26,442 nt of DNA from Oscillospiraceae bacterium (GTDB lineage Bacteria; Bacillota; Clostridia; Oscillospirales; Ruminococcaceae), in the NCBI GenBank assembly GCA_019413245.1, contig DXNX01000012.1, forward strand, positions 1-26,442. The letters are read 5' to 3'. The translations under genes and the position numbers were made by a program. This document shows, one piece after another, positions 1 to 7,434 of the stretch. The notes under the pieces are model-generated. The model made no database searches, was not told the DNA's origin, and saw only the letters and a list, made by a program, of their open reading frames with translations. Within the stretch, counting starts at the first letter, position 1; every line of letters begins with the position of its first letter.

Positions 1-70
1 GGGCGGTGCATATATACATTTTCCGCGGTCATGCGGCAACCCCAGTCAAGGAAAGGTAAGGTGATCCACA

Positions 71-1777
71 ATGGAGCCGAATACCACCCCGGGCCATCTG
101 CCCGAAGCATTCCTGCCGCCTTTGGGCGGTGCGGCCAACATTGTGAGCGCCTCACGCCGGGGAAGCCGTCTTTCGGTTTCTGTCAAAGACCAGAGTCTGG
201 CAGACCCCGACGCCCTGGCAAAACTGCCGGGCGTTGCGGGCTGTACCCTGCAGAATGGTCGTGTCAGGATCGAACTGACCGAACAGACTCACCAAACAGT
301 AAAGGAGAATCGTCTTATGCCCAGCAAATACGATGGTCTCGCCCGCATTATCATCCAGAACGTGGGCGGCAAATCCAACATCAACAGCGTGGCCCACTGC
401 ATCACCCGTCTGCGTTTCAAACTGAAGGATGAATCCAAGGCCAACAAGGAAGTTCTTGAATCCACCGACGGCGTCATCAAGGTCATGCAGTCCGGCGGCC
501 AGTATCAGGTGGTCATCGGCAACAACGTGGCCGATGTCTACGACGCCGTCCTGGAAGTGGGTCACTTCCAGGGTGCCGGCACCGTGGACGAGGACGGCAA
601 CGCCGTGGACGATGCCGGCCCCGATGGCGGCAAAAAGAGCCCGGTGAGCATCCTCATCGATATGATCTCCGGCGTCATCCAGCCCACCCTGGGCGTTCTG
701 GCCGCCACCGGCATCATCAAGGGTCTGCTGGCTCTGTTCTCGTTCCTGGGCGTTCTGCCCGAAACCAGCGGTACCTACCAGGTGCTGTACGCTGTGGGCG
801 ACGGCTTCTTCTACTTCCTGCCCATCATCCTGGGCTACACCGCGGCCAAGAAGTTCAAGATGAACGAGTTCATCGGCATGGCCATCGGCATTGCGCTGTG
901 CTACCCCGCCATGGTCAACATCACCGGCGGCGAAGTGCTGGGCACCCTGTTTGCCGGTACTGCCTTCGAGATGAACTACTACACCACCTTCCTGGGCATC
1001 CCGGTCATCATGCCTGCTTCCGGCTACACCAGCTCGGTCGTGCCCATCATCATCGCCTGCGCTGTGGGCGCCATGCTGGAAAAGTGGCTGCGTAAAGTCA
1101 TTCCCGACGTCATCAAACTGTTCGTCGTTCCCTTCATCACCCTGGTCGTCATGGTCCCCCTGACCTACCTGGTCATCGGCCCCATCGCCACCATCCTGTG
1201 CAACCTGCTCACCGCCATCTTCAGCGTCATCTACGGCATCCCCGTGGTGGGCGGCCTCATCGCCGGCGTTCTCATCGGTGCCTTCTGGCAGGTCCTGGTT
1301 ATCTTCGGCCTGCACTGGGGCCTGGTTCCTCTGGCGCTCATCAACTACTCCAACCTGGGCTATGACTTCATCCTCAGCCCCTACTTCTGCGTCTCCTTCG
1401 CCCAGACCTTCGTTGTCCTGGCCATGCTGCTCAAGACCCGCGACGACAAGCTGAAGAAGGTGGCTCTGCCTGCCTTCATTTCCGGCATCTTCGGTGTCAC
1501 CGAGCCCGCCATCTACGGTGTGACCCTGCCCCGCAAGAAGCCCTTCGTCTACTCCTGCATCGGCGGTGCCGTGGGCGGTGCGTTCATCGGCTTCATGGGC
1601 ACCCGCAGCTTCACCATGGGCGGCCTGGGCCTGTTCGGTCTGCCCAGCTACATTGATACCGTGGGTGATACCGGCATCCAGAACCTGATCTATGTGGTCA
1701 TCGGCACCGTGATCGCTTCTGTCATCGCCTTTGTGCTGACCTGGGTCCTGTACAAGGATGAACCCGCCAAGAAGTAA
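71..1777 (+). CDS. PTS beta-glucoside-type EIIBC permease with an extra degenerate N-terminal EIIB-like domain
   Basis: Membrane permease of the glucose/beta-glucoside PTS superfamily: it imports a sugar and phosphorylates it with phosphate from HPr and EIIA. The canonical protein begins at the internal ATG 317 (486 aa). It has an EIIB domain with the phosphorylated cysteine in HCITRLRF (Cys28 counted from 317), then an EIIC domain with about ten hydrophobic segments and the conserved GVTEPAIYGVTLP motif near residue 390. There is no EIIA domain at the C-terminus, which ends shortly after the last membrane span. The frame stays open upstream to ATG 71, which has its own Shine-Dalgarno (AAGGTG, 58-63) and a stop just upstream at 62-64. 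The extra 82 residues resemble a second EIIB (LGGAANI, then SRL, then VSVKDQS) but have Arg where the catalytic Cys should be. The next gene is a phospho-beta-glucosidase, which supports a beta-glucoside substrate. Function is secure; start choice and substrate are inferred. Confidence 0.9.
   Translation: MEPNTTPGHLPEAFLPPLGGAANIVSASRRGSRLSVSVKDQSLADPDALAKLPGVAGCTLQNGRVRIELTEQTHQTVKENRLMPSKYDGLARIIIQNVGGKSNINSVAHCITRLRFKLKDESKANKEVLESTDGVIKVMQSGGQYQVVIGNNVADVYDAVLEVGHFQGAGTVDEDGNAVDDAGPDGGKKSPVSILIDMISGVIQPTLGVLAATGIIKGLLALFSFLGVLPETSGTYQVLYAVGDGFFYFLPIILGYTAAKKFKMNEFIGMAIGIALCYPAMVNITGGEVLGTLFAGTAFEMNYYTTFLGIPVIMPASGYTSSVVPIIIACAVGAMLEKWLRKVIPDVIKLFVVPFITLVVMVPLTYLVIGPIATILCNLLTAIFSVIYGIPVVGGLIAGVLIGAFWQVLVIFGLHWGLVPLALINYSNLGYDFILSPYFCVSFAQTFVVLAMLLKTRDDKLKKVALPAFISGIFGVTEPAIYGVTLPRKKPFVYSCIGGAVGGAFIGFMGTRSFTMGGLGLFGLPSYIDTVGDTGIQNLIYVVIGTVIASVIAFVLTWVLYKDEPAKK
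301..319 (+). promoter_or_regulatory. Internal ribosome binding site and alternative start of EIIBC
   Basis: AAAGGAG lies 9 nt before ATG 317, in frame with the start at 71. The residues after it (MPSKYDGLARII) are the typical beginning of a beta-glucoside EIIB, so this is probably the main start. Two proteins, 568 and 486 aa, could be made from one message. Confidence 0.7.
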
Positions 1778-1804
1778 GCATTTTTCCAGCATCTGTTCCG
1801 GCCG

Positions 1805-1829
1805 CGGTGCTGCCTTGGGGGCAGCACCG
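1805..1829 (+). other. Intercistronic hairpin between EIIBC and phospho-beta-glucosidase
   Basis: Perfect 10-bp inverted repeat (CGGTGCTGCC, loop TTGGG) in the 98-bp gap. No T-run follows, so it is not a normal intrinsic terminator. Such stems often protect the upstream message or mark a processing site; this role is inferred. Confidence 0.55.
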
Positions 1830-1875
1830 GATGCGGCCCGGTCAATATTCCACCGAAATCGGGAGGTATTCTGTT

Positions 1876-3318
1876 ATGGCTTCGGTTTTTCGCAAAGATT
1901 TCCTGTGGGGCGGTGCCTGCGCTGCCAACCAGTTTGAAGGCGCCTGGGATGTGGACGGCAAAGGCCCCAGCATCTCTGACATGTGCACCAACGGTACCCA
2001 CACCACCCCCAAACTGCTGACCCCCACCATTGAGCCGGATAAGTTCTATCCCAGCCACGAGGCAATCGACTTCTATCATCATTATGAGGAAGATATTGCC
2101 CTCTTTGCCGAGATGGGATTCAAGACCTTCCGTACGTCCATCAACTGGACCCGCATCTTCCCCACCGGGGAGGAGACCGAGCCCAACGAGGCGGGCCTGG
2201 CTTTCTATGACCGTGTGTTCGACTGCTGCAAGAAGCACGGCATCGAACCGCTGGTCACCATCAGCCACTATGAGCTGCCCTACGCCCTGGTGGAAAAGTA
2301 CAACGGCTGGGCGGACCGCAAGCTGGTAGATTTCTACATGAACTACTGCAAGGCCATCTTTGCCCGGTATCAGGGCAAGGTCAAGTACTGGCTGACCTTC
2401 AACGAGATCAACGCCGGCATGATGCCGTTCGGCGGCGTGCTGTCCCTGGGCACCTGCAAGGGCTACCGCGGTCCTGCCGTGGCCATGCCCGACGACCCCC
2501 AGACCCGCCTGCAGGCGCTGCATCATCAGTTCATCGCCAGTGCCCTGGCCGTGAAGTACGCCCATGACAACTACCCCGAGTACAAGATGGGCAACATGGA
2601 CTGCTTCATCACCAGCTACCCCTATACCTGCGACCCGGCCGACATCCTGGCCAACCAGCAGGCCATGCGCAAGACCAACTGGTACTGCTCCGACGTGCAG
2701 GTCCGGGGCGAATACCCTGCCTTTGCCAAGCGCCTGTGGGAGGATATGGGCGTGACCATCCATATGGAGCCCGGTGACGCCGAGATCCTGAAGGAAGGTA
2801 CCGTGGACTTCTACACCTTCAGCTATTACATGTCCAACTGCATCACCACCCATAAGGATGCCACCAAGACCGACGGCAACGTGGCCCAGGGCTTCAAGAA
2901 CCCGTACCTGAAGGCTTCCGACTGGGGCTGGCAGATCGACCCCCAGGGCCTGCGGTACAGCCTGAATGAAATCTACGACCGGTACCGCATTCCGGTGATG
3001 GTGGTGGAGAACGGTCTGGGCGCCCGGGATACCCTGGAAGCGGACGGTACCGTGCACGACAGCTACCGCATCGATTACCTGCGGGCCCATATCGAGCAGA
3101 TGGCCGAGGCTGTCAAGGACGGCGTGGACCTGATGGGCTACACCCCCTGGGGCTGCATCGACCTGGTCTCTGCCTCCACCGGTGAGATGGCCAAGCGCTA
3201 CGGCTTCATCTACGTCAACAAGTACGATGACGGCACCGGCGATTACAGCCGCCTGCGCAAGGATTCCTTCTACTGGTACAAGAAGGTCATCGCCACCAAC
3301 GGCGAAGACCTGACCTGA
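1876..3318 (+). CDS. bglA: 6-phospho-beta-glucosidase, glycoside hydrolase family 1
   Basis: Cytoplasmic GH1 retaining enzyme (480 aa, the normal family length) that hydrolyses phosphorylated beta-glucosides delivered by the PTS permease to glucose 6-phosphate plus an aglycone or sugar. The N-terminus has the GH1 signature FLWGGACAANQFEGAW. The acid/base is Glu177 in TFNEIN and the nucleophile is Glu378 in VVENGLG. Near the C-terminus, STGEMAKRYGFIYV and the Ser/Lys/Tyr cluster in SFYWYKK match the phosphate-binding end of the 6-phospho clade rather than plain beta-glucosidases. ATG 1876 is chosen because GGGAGG lies 9 nt upstream and the GH1 fold begins directly after it; the frame is open further upstream, to 1807, but that stretch overlaps a hairpin. 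It is 98 bp from EIIBC and probably in the same transcript. Whether it prefers cellobiose-P, arbutin/salicin-P or another substrate cannot be read from the sequence. Confidence 0.93.
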   Translation: MASVFRKDFLWGGACAANQFEGAWDVDGKGPSISDMCTNGTHTTPKLLTPTIEPDKFYPSHEAIDFYHHYEEDIALFAEMGFKTFRTSINWTRIFPTGEETEPNEAGLAFYDRVFDCCKKHGIEPLVTISHYELPYALVEKYNGWADRKLVDFYMNYCKAIFARYQGKVKYWLTFNEINAGMMPFGGVLSLGTCKGYRGPAVAMPDDPQTRLQALHHQFIASALAVKYAHDNYPEYKMGNMDCFITSYPYTCDPADILANQQAMRKTNWYCSDVQVRGEYPAFAKRLWEDMGVTIHMEPGDAEILKEGTVDFYTFSYYMSNCITTHKDATKTDGNVAQGFKNPYLKASDWGWQIDPQGLRYSLNEIYDRYRIPVMVVENGLGARDTLEADGTVHDSYRIDYLRAHIEQMAEAVKDGVDLMGYTPWGCIDLVSASTGEMAKRYGFIYVNKYDDGTGDYSRLRKDSFYWYKKVIATNGEDLT

Positions 3319-3348
3319 TCCGACATTCTCCGCTTCATCATAAAAGCA

Positions 3349-3391
3349 CGGGGCGCACCGGGCTGTGGTCCGATGCGCCCCGCTGTTTTTT
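3349..3391 (+). terminator. Intrinsic terminator after the phospho-beta-glucosidase gene
   Basis: Stem CGGGGCGCA/TGCGCCCCG (9 bp) with a 16-nt loop that has its own small CGG/CCG pairing, followed by CTG and T6 (3386-3391). The T-run ends only 2 nt before the ribosome binding site of the next gene, leaving no room for a separate promoter. Confidence 0.8.
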
Positions 3392-3410
3392 CAGGAAAGG
3401 AACCACGATC

Positions 3411-4259
3411 ATGTCCAAAATCATTTTTCTGGATGTGGACGGCACGCTGGTGGACTACCAGAACCGGCTGCCGGAATCCGCGGCCCGGGCTGTTCGCGGC
3501 GCGCGGGCCAACGGACATCGCGTATATCTGTGTACCGGCCGCAGCCGGGCCGAGATCAACCCCGCTCTGTGGGAGCTGGGCATCAACGGCCTGCTGGGCG
3601 GTAACGGCAGCTATGTGGAGGATGACGGCAAGGTCGTCATGCATCAGCTGCTGACCCTGGACCAGTGCCGCCGGGTGGTGGACTGGCTCCATGCCCGGGG
3701 TCTGGAATTCTATCTGGAAAGCAACAACGGCCTTTTCGCCAGTGAGCGGTTTGAGGACGTTGCCCTGCCTACCATGCTGGAATACATCCGCCGCAAGGGC
3801 CAGGAACCGCCCGCCGGTGTGACGGTGCGGGGCCTCTTTTCGGACCTGCAGTTCGGCATGAAGGGCGAACAGCTCTACCGGGATGATGTGAACAAGATCA
3901 GTTTTATCCTTCACAGCTATCAGGACCATCTGGACTCGGTGCGGGATTTCCCGGACCTGCAGCCCGGCACCTGGGGCGGCAGGGGAGAGACCGCCCTTTT
4001 CGGTGACCTGGGGGTCAAGGGGATCACCAAGGCCCACGCTGTGCAGGTGCTGCTGGACCATCTGGGGGCCGACCGGGCCGATACCATCGGCTTCGGGGAC
4101 GCCAAGGTGGATGTGCCGCTGCTGGACGCCTGCGCCGTGGGTGTGGCCATGGGCAACGGTGGGCCGGAGATCCGTGCCGCCGCCGACTTCGTCACCGACG
4201 ATGTGGAGGAAAACGGACTGTACCATGCCTTCGTCCGCCTGGGGCTGATCGAAGATTAA
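3411..4259 (+). CDS. Cof-type HAD-IIB family hydrolase (probable sugar-phosphate phosphatase)
   Basis: Soluble Mg-dependent phosphatase of the haloacid dehalogenase superfamily, 282 aa, typical of the Cof/YidA type. Motif I is DVDGT with the nucleophile Asp8 and acid/base Asp10; motif II is TGRS near residue 45; the conserved Lys203 lies in GVKGITKA; motif IV is GFGDAKVD with Asp230 and Asp234. The region between motifs II and III forms the C2 cap. The start at 3411 follows GGAAAGGA by about 10 nt. Its position just after a phospho-beta-glucosidase and before ptsH suggests it removes phosphate from sugar phosphates accumulating through the PTS, but HAD-IIB substrates are poorly predictable. 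An intrinsic terminator directly precedes its ribosome binding site, so expression may depend on readthrough from the bgl genes. Confidence 0.9.
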   Translation: MSKIIFLDVDGTLVDYQNRLPESAARAVRGARANGHRVYLCTGRSRAEINPALWELGINGLLGGNGSYVEDDGKVVMHQLLTLDQCRRVVDWLHARGLEFYLESNNGLFASERFEDVALPTMLEYIRRKGQEPPAGVTVRGLFSDLQFGMKGEQLYRDDVNKISFILHSYQDHLDSVRDFPDLQPGTWGGRGETALFGDLGVKGITKAHAVQVLLDHLGADRADTIGFGDAKVDVPLLDACAVGVAMGNGGPEIRAAADFVTDDVEENGLYHAFVRLGLIED

Positions 4260-4265
4260 AAAAGG

Positions 4266-4308
4266 GCCGCACCGGATGGCTCCAGGATGGACTGTGGTGC
4301 GGCTTTTT
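4266..4308 (+). terminator. Intrinsic terminator after the HAD hydrolase gene
   Basis: Stem GCCGCACC/GGTGCGGC (4266-4273 with 4296-4303) followed by T5. A run of A residues precedes it. It separates the bgl-type genes from the ptsH transcription unit. Confidence 0.85.
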
Positions 4309-4355
4309 GTACAACTGCTTTTGACAAAAATTTCACTTATGTGCAAAAAGAACGA

Positions 4356-4383
4356 AAAAGCGTCCATGTTTGTGGTCGCTTTT
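4356..4383. repeat. Imperfect AT-rich inverted repeat upstream of the ptsH promoter
   Basis: AAAAGCG-T-CCA and TGG-T-CGCTTTT pair around a 6-nt loop, ending 2 nt before the predicted -35 box of ptsH. It could be a second weak terminator or a regulator site; the sequence does not decide. Confidence 0.4.
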
Positions 4384-4385
4384 GG

Positions 4386-4414
4386 TTGACGTTGCGCGCC
4401 GAACATGATACTAT
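4386..4414 (+). promoter_or_regulatory. Predicted sigma-A promoter of ptsH
   Basis: TTGACG (4386-4391), a 17-bp spacer and TACTAT (4409-4414). Transcription would start near 4421, about 45 nt before the ptsH ATG. It is among the closest matches to consensus in the window, in keeping with the abundance expected for HPr. Confidence 0.75.
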
Positions 4415-4429
4415 ATTAGTGACACTTTG

Positions 4430-4448
4430 ACGCCGCGTACAGCGGCGT
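4430..4448 (+). other. 5' UTR hairpin in front of the ptsH ribosome binding site
   Basis: ACGCCGC, loop GTACA, GCGGCGT (7-bp perfect stem) lies between the predicted transcription start and the Shine-Dalgarno GGGAGG at 4451-4456. It leaves the ribosome site free, so a stabilising 5' stem is more likely than a repressing one. Confidence 0.55.
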
Positions 4449-4464
4449 ATGGGAGGAAACGAGT

Positions 4465-4722
4465 ATGAAAGAATTCACTTATACCATTCAGGAAGCCGTT
4501 GGCATCCATGCACGTCCGGCCGGCCTGCTGGTCAAGGAAGTTAAGAAATATCAGAGCACTGTCACCATCACCAAGGGTGACAAGTCCGTCAACGCACTGA
4601 AGCTGACGGCTCTGATGGGCATGGGCGTCAAGTGCGGCGATACCGTCACCGTTACCGTTGAGGGTGCCGACGAGGATACTGCAGCTCCGGCTCTGGAAGC
4701 TTTCTTCAAGGCCAACCTGTAA
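4465..4722 (+). CDS. ptsH: PTS phosphocarrier protein HPr (Lys at position 46)
   Basis: General PTS phosphocarrier, 85 aa, the standard length. It takes phosphate from Enzyme I on His15 (GIHARPAG) and passes it to EIIA domains. The rest matches the HPr fold (KSVNALKLTALMGMGVKCGD, then VTVTVEGADED). Ungapped alignment from GIHARP to the glycine at 54 puts Lys at position 46, where Bacillus and other low-GC Firmicutes have the serine phosphorylated by HPr kinase. Thus CcpA-type carbon control through P-Ser-HPr should not work with this copy. GGGAGGAAA lies about 8 nt before the start. It has its own strong promoter and is followed by a terminator before ptsI, so it is probably made in excess over Enzyme I. 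The identification is secure; the regulatory consequence is inferred. Confidence 0.97.
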   Translation: MKEFTYTIQEAVGIHARPAGLLVKEVKKYQSTVTITKGDKSVNALKLTALMGMGVKCGDTVTVTVEGADEDTAAPALEAFFKANL

Positions 4723-4743
4723 TTTTCTGCCCGACTCCGTCTG

Positions 4744-4771
4744 CGGCCAGCCGACTGGCTGGCCGTTTTTT
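4744..4771 (+). terminator. Intrinsic terminator between ptsH and ptsI
   Basis: CGGCCAGCC, loop GACT, GGCTGGCCG (9 bp, perfect) followed by T6. Only 34 bp remain before the ptsI start and no convincing promoter is seen there, so it probably acts as a partial attenuator within the operon. Confidence 0.85.
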
Positions 4772-4805
4772 CGTATTGCTATGCATTGAATGAGGTGTAA
4801 GCCAA

Positions 4806-6485
4806 ATGATCAGTATTCAGGGCAAGGGCGTATCGTCCGGCGTTGGCGTCGGCCCGCTGTATTTCTATCACCGTGCCAAAACTTCCATTCCCCGCTATAC
4901 CGTGGAGGATACCGATGCCGAATGGCATCGTTTCAAGGGCGCCCAGACCGGCGCCATCGAACAGCTGGGTGAGCTGGCCGAAAAGGCCCGCGCCGAGGCC
5001 GGCGACGAAGCTGCCATGCTGTTTGAGACCCATCAGATGATGGTGGAGGACCTCGACTATGAGGAAGCCATCGAAGACCGCATCACCAACGAAAAGATGA
5101 ATGCGGAAGCTGCCATTGCCGACACGTCCCTGCAGTTTGCCGAGATGTTCGAGGCCATGGACGACAGCTATATGCAGGCCCGTGCCGCCGACGTCAAGGA
5201 CGTTTCCCGCCGCCTGCTCTCCATCCTGGGCGGTGCCGTGGAAGGCGGCATTGCCTCCGACGTGCCGGTCCTGCTGGCCGCCGACGACCTGGCTCCTTCC
5301 GAGACCGTGCAGCTGGACAAGTCCAAGATCCTGGGCTTCATCACGGCGGGCGGTTCCGGCTCCAGCCACACCGCCATCCTGGCCCGCACCATGGGCATCC
5401 CGGCCATTGTGGGCGTGGGCGATGCCCTGAAGCCCGAGTATGAGGGCCGCCAGGTCATCATCGACGGCGCCACCGGCAGCGTGGTCATCGATCCCGACGA
5501 TATGACCCGCGACAAGATGCTCAAAAAGCGGGAAGAGCAGCTGCGCCTGCAGCGCCTGCTGGAGACCCTGAAGGGCCAGCCCAACATCACCAAGGACGGC
5601 AAGACCATCCGGGTGTACTGCAACATCGGCAGCCCCGAAGACGTTCACGCCGTGCAGGTCAACGACGGCGGCGGCATCGGCCTGTTCCGCAGCGAGTTCC
5701 TGTACCTGAACTGCGAGGATTATCCCACCGAGGACCAGCAGTTTGAGGCGTACAAGCAGGTCCTGGCCGATATGGACGGCAAGGAAGTCATCATCCGCAC
5801 CCTGGACATCGGCGCCGACAAGCAGATCGGCTACTTCAACCTGCCTCATGAGGAAAACCCTGCCATGGGCATGCGCGCGCTGCGTATCTGCCTGACCCGG
5901 CCGGAAGTTTTCCACACCCAGCTGCGCGCTCTGTACCGTGCTTCCGCTTTCGGCAAGCTGCGCATCATGTTCCCCATGGTCACCAACGTGTGGGAAGTGC
6001 GGGAAGCCAAGCGCCAGTGCGAGGATGTCAAGCGTGAGCTGAAGGAAGAAGGGATTCCGTACAGCGAGGATGTGGAGATCGGTATTATGATCGAGACCCC
6101 CGCTGCCGTGATGATCAGCGACCGTCTGGCCAAGGAAGTGGACTTCTTCAGCGTGGGCACCAACGACCTGACCCAGTACGCCCTGGCCTGCGACCGCCAG
6201 AACAACGACCTGGGCCGCTTCTATGACCCCCATCATCCCGCCGTGCTGCGCATGCTGAAGATGGTGGCCGACAACGCCCACAAGAATGGCATCTGGGTCG
6301 GCATCTGCGGTGAGCTGGGCGCCGACCTGACCCTGACCGAGACCTTCCTGGCCATCGGCATCGACGAGCTGTCCGTGTCTCCCCGTGCAGTGCTGCCGCT
6401 GCGCAATGCCATCCGCATGACCGACACCCGTGAGACCAGCCCCCGCATCCTGGCGGCGCTGGCGGACGAGTATACCAACAACTGA
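4806..6485 (+). CDS. ptsI: Phosphoenolpyruvate-protein phosphotransferase (PTS Enzyme I)
   Basis: Cytoplasmic enzyme that starts the PTS relay by moving phosphate from PEP to its own histidine and on to HPr. At 559 aa it is close to the usual 570-575. Order of parts: HPr-binding helical region (about 30-145), phosphohistidine domain with His188 in GGSGSSHTAILAR, linker helix, and the PEP-binding TIM barrel (from about 260) with GLFRSEFLYL, TLDIGADK, ENPAMGMRALR, MFPMVTNVWEVREAK, FSVGTNDLTQY and the active-site Cys501 in GICGELG. All expected catalytic residues are present. GAGGTG 8 nt upstream supports the start. It lies 83 bp after ptsH, beyond a strong terminator, so its level is probably set by readthrough. 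Confidence 0.97.
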   Translation: MISIQGKGVSSGVGVGPLYFYHRAKTSIPRYTVEDTDAEWHRFKGAQTGAIEQLGELAEKARAEAGDEAAMLFETHQMMVEDLDYEEAIEDRITNEKMNAEAAIADTSLQFAEMFEAMDDSYMQARAADVKDVSRRLLSILGGAVEGGIASDVPVLLAADDLAPSETVQLDKSKILGFITAGGSGSSHTAILARTMGIPAIVGVGDALKPEYEGRQVIIDGATGSVVIDPDDMTRDKMLKKREEQLRLQRLLETLKGQPNITKDGKTIRVYCNIGSPEDVHAVQVNDGGGIGLFRSEFLYLNCEDYPTEDQQFEAYKQVLADMDGKEVIIRTLDIGADKQIGYFNLPHEENPAMGMRALRICLTRPEVFHTQLRALYRASAFGKLRIMFPMVTNVWEVREAKRQCEDVKRELKEEGIPYSEDVEIGIMIETPAAVMISDRLAKEVDFFSVGTNDLTQYALACDRQNNDLGRFYDPHHPAVLRMLKMVADNAHKNGIWVGICGELGADLTLTETFLAIGIDELSVSPRAVLPLRNAIRMTDTRETSPRILAALADEYTNN

Positions 6486-6512
6486 TCATCCGGGGCCATT
6501 ACCCCGTAAAAC

Positions 6513-6549
6513 AACAAGCCGTTCCCGGCAAAAGGGAACGGCTTGTTTT
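6513..6549. terminator. Bidirectional terminator between ptsI and the MerR-family gene
   Basis: Perfect 14-bp stem (AACAAGCCGTTCCC, 7-nt loop, its complement at 6534-6547) flanked by T-rich sequence on the right and A-rich sequence on the left. It can serve ptsI (plus) and the convergent regulator gene (minus), whose stop codon is at 6557. Confidence 0.9.
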
Positions 6550-6556
6550 GATGTGT

Positions 6557-7360
6557 TCAGGATTCGGCGGGCCGTACCCGCAATTGCAGCTCGGTCACAT
6601 GGTCGGCATCATCCCCGGAAATGTGGATGTCCGCCAGCAGAAATTCCAGCAGTGGTCCCTGGGGTGCGCAGCCCCGGCGGGCGGCTTCCTCCAGCAGCTG
6701 GGGCACAAAGGTCCGGTTCCGGCTGTTGGGACCCCGGTAGGCCAGGCACAGGTACTGCCCCCGGGGCAGGGTGCTTTCTCCCTTCGGATGCAGGATGAAC
6801 ACCCCGGTGTACCGCTGACAGTCTCCCTGCCCGGCGGCTTCCAGGTCCAGAAAAGACCCGATGCCGTCATTGCCCCACACATACAGATGGTCCGGGTCGA
6901 ACCGGCGCATTTCCTGAATCAGCGGGTCCATCTCAGCGTCGGTGCGGTAGGGACGGTGCAGGGCATGGCAGCGCCGCGTGGGAAATTTCTGCTCAAAACA
7001 GGTGTTCAGCGGCAGACTGTACGCCCGGTCGCAGCTGTCCATGCGCTGATGCACGGTATGGCGCAGTCTTTCCAGCCGTTCGATGCGCTTGTCCAGCAGG
7101 TCCAGCTCATCGGCCAGCAGCTGCCGGGTAGTAACGGCGCTGTGGTCACTCAGATATGCCCGTATGGTTTCCACCGGTACGTCCAGGGTGCGCAGATCGC
7201 GGATGACGTTCAGCCGCCAGATGTCCTCGATGCTGTATACCCGGTATCCGTTTTCGGTGCGGCGGGGACAAAGCAGCTTTTGCTGTTCGTAATAGCGCAG
7301 TAAGTCGGGGCTGACCCCGTACAGCCGGGCCAGCTCTCCGATGCGGAAATAGCGAGGCAT
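6557..7360 (-). CDS. MerR-family transcriptional regulator with a BmrR/GyrI-like effector domain
   Basis: DNA-binding regulator, 267 aa. The N-terminal winged helix-turn-helix of the MerR family covers about residues 1-70 (FRIGELARLYGVSPDLLRYY, then ENGYRVYSIEDIWRL), followed by a dimerisation coiled coil (about 80-105, rich in Leu/Glu/Arg). The C-terminal 150 residues resemble the BmrR/GyrI-like ligand domain (LPRGQYLCLAYRG), which in relatives binds hydrophobic cations or drugs. ATG 7360 is preferred over an in-frame ATG at 7393: GGAGGT lies 6 nt upstream and the protein then begins MPRYFRIGEL, as MerR proteins do. The 7393 start would fall on the predicted -10 box. It is divergent from the large c-di-GMP gene, with opposing promoters in a 190-bp gap; it may control itself and that gene. 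The ligand is unknown. Confidence 0.9.
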   Translation of the reverse strand: MPRYFRIGELARLYGVSPDLLRYYEQQKLLCPRRTENGYRVYSIEDIWRLNVIRDLRTLDVPVETIRAYLSDHSAVTTRQLLADELDLLDKRIERLERLRHTVHQRMDSCDRAYSLPLNTCFEQKFPTRRCHALHRPYRTDAEMDPLIQEMRRFDPDHLYVWGNDGIGSFLDLEAAGQGDCQRYTGVFILHPKGESTLPRGQYLCLAYRGPNSRNRTFVPQLLEEAARRGCAPQGPLLEFLLADIHISGDDADHVTELQLRVRPAES

Positions 7361-7391
7361 GACGGTACCTCCTTGCCGATACGTTACCTCC

Positions 7392-7421
7392 ATTATACCA
7401 AGTCCGGTGAGAAAACGGCAA
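7392..7421 (-). promoter_or_regulatory. Predicted promoter of the MerR-family gene
   Basis: On the minus strand: TTGCCG (7416-7421), an 18-bp spacer and TATAAT (7392-7397). The message would begin near 7385, about 25 nt before the ATG. MerR targets typically have elongated 19-20 bp spacers; this one is only slightly long. Confidence 0.65.
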
Positions 7422-7434
7422 GACCTGCTATCAG

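Noticed and set aside
152..1792. Long minus-strand open frame opposite EIIBC (546 codons)
   Set aside because: Composition is dominated by Gly, Asp, His and Gln as expected for the reverse of GC-rich coding sequence; the plus strand encodes an unmistakable PTS permease.
4321..4350. TTGACA at 4321 as a second ptsH promoter
   Set aside because: No acceptable -10 hexamer 16-18 bp downstream; the promoter at 4386-4414 is far better.
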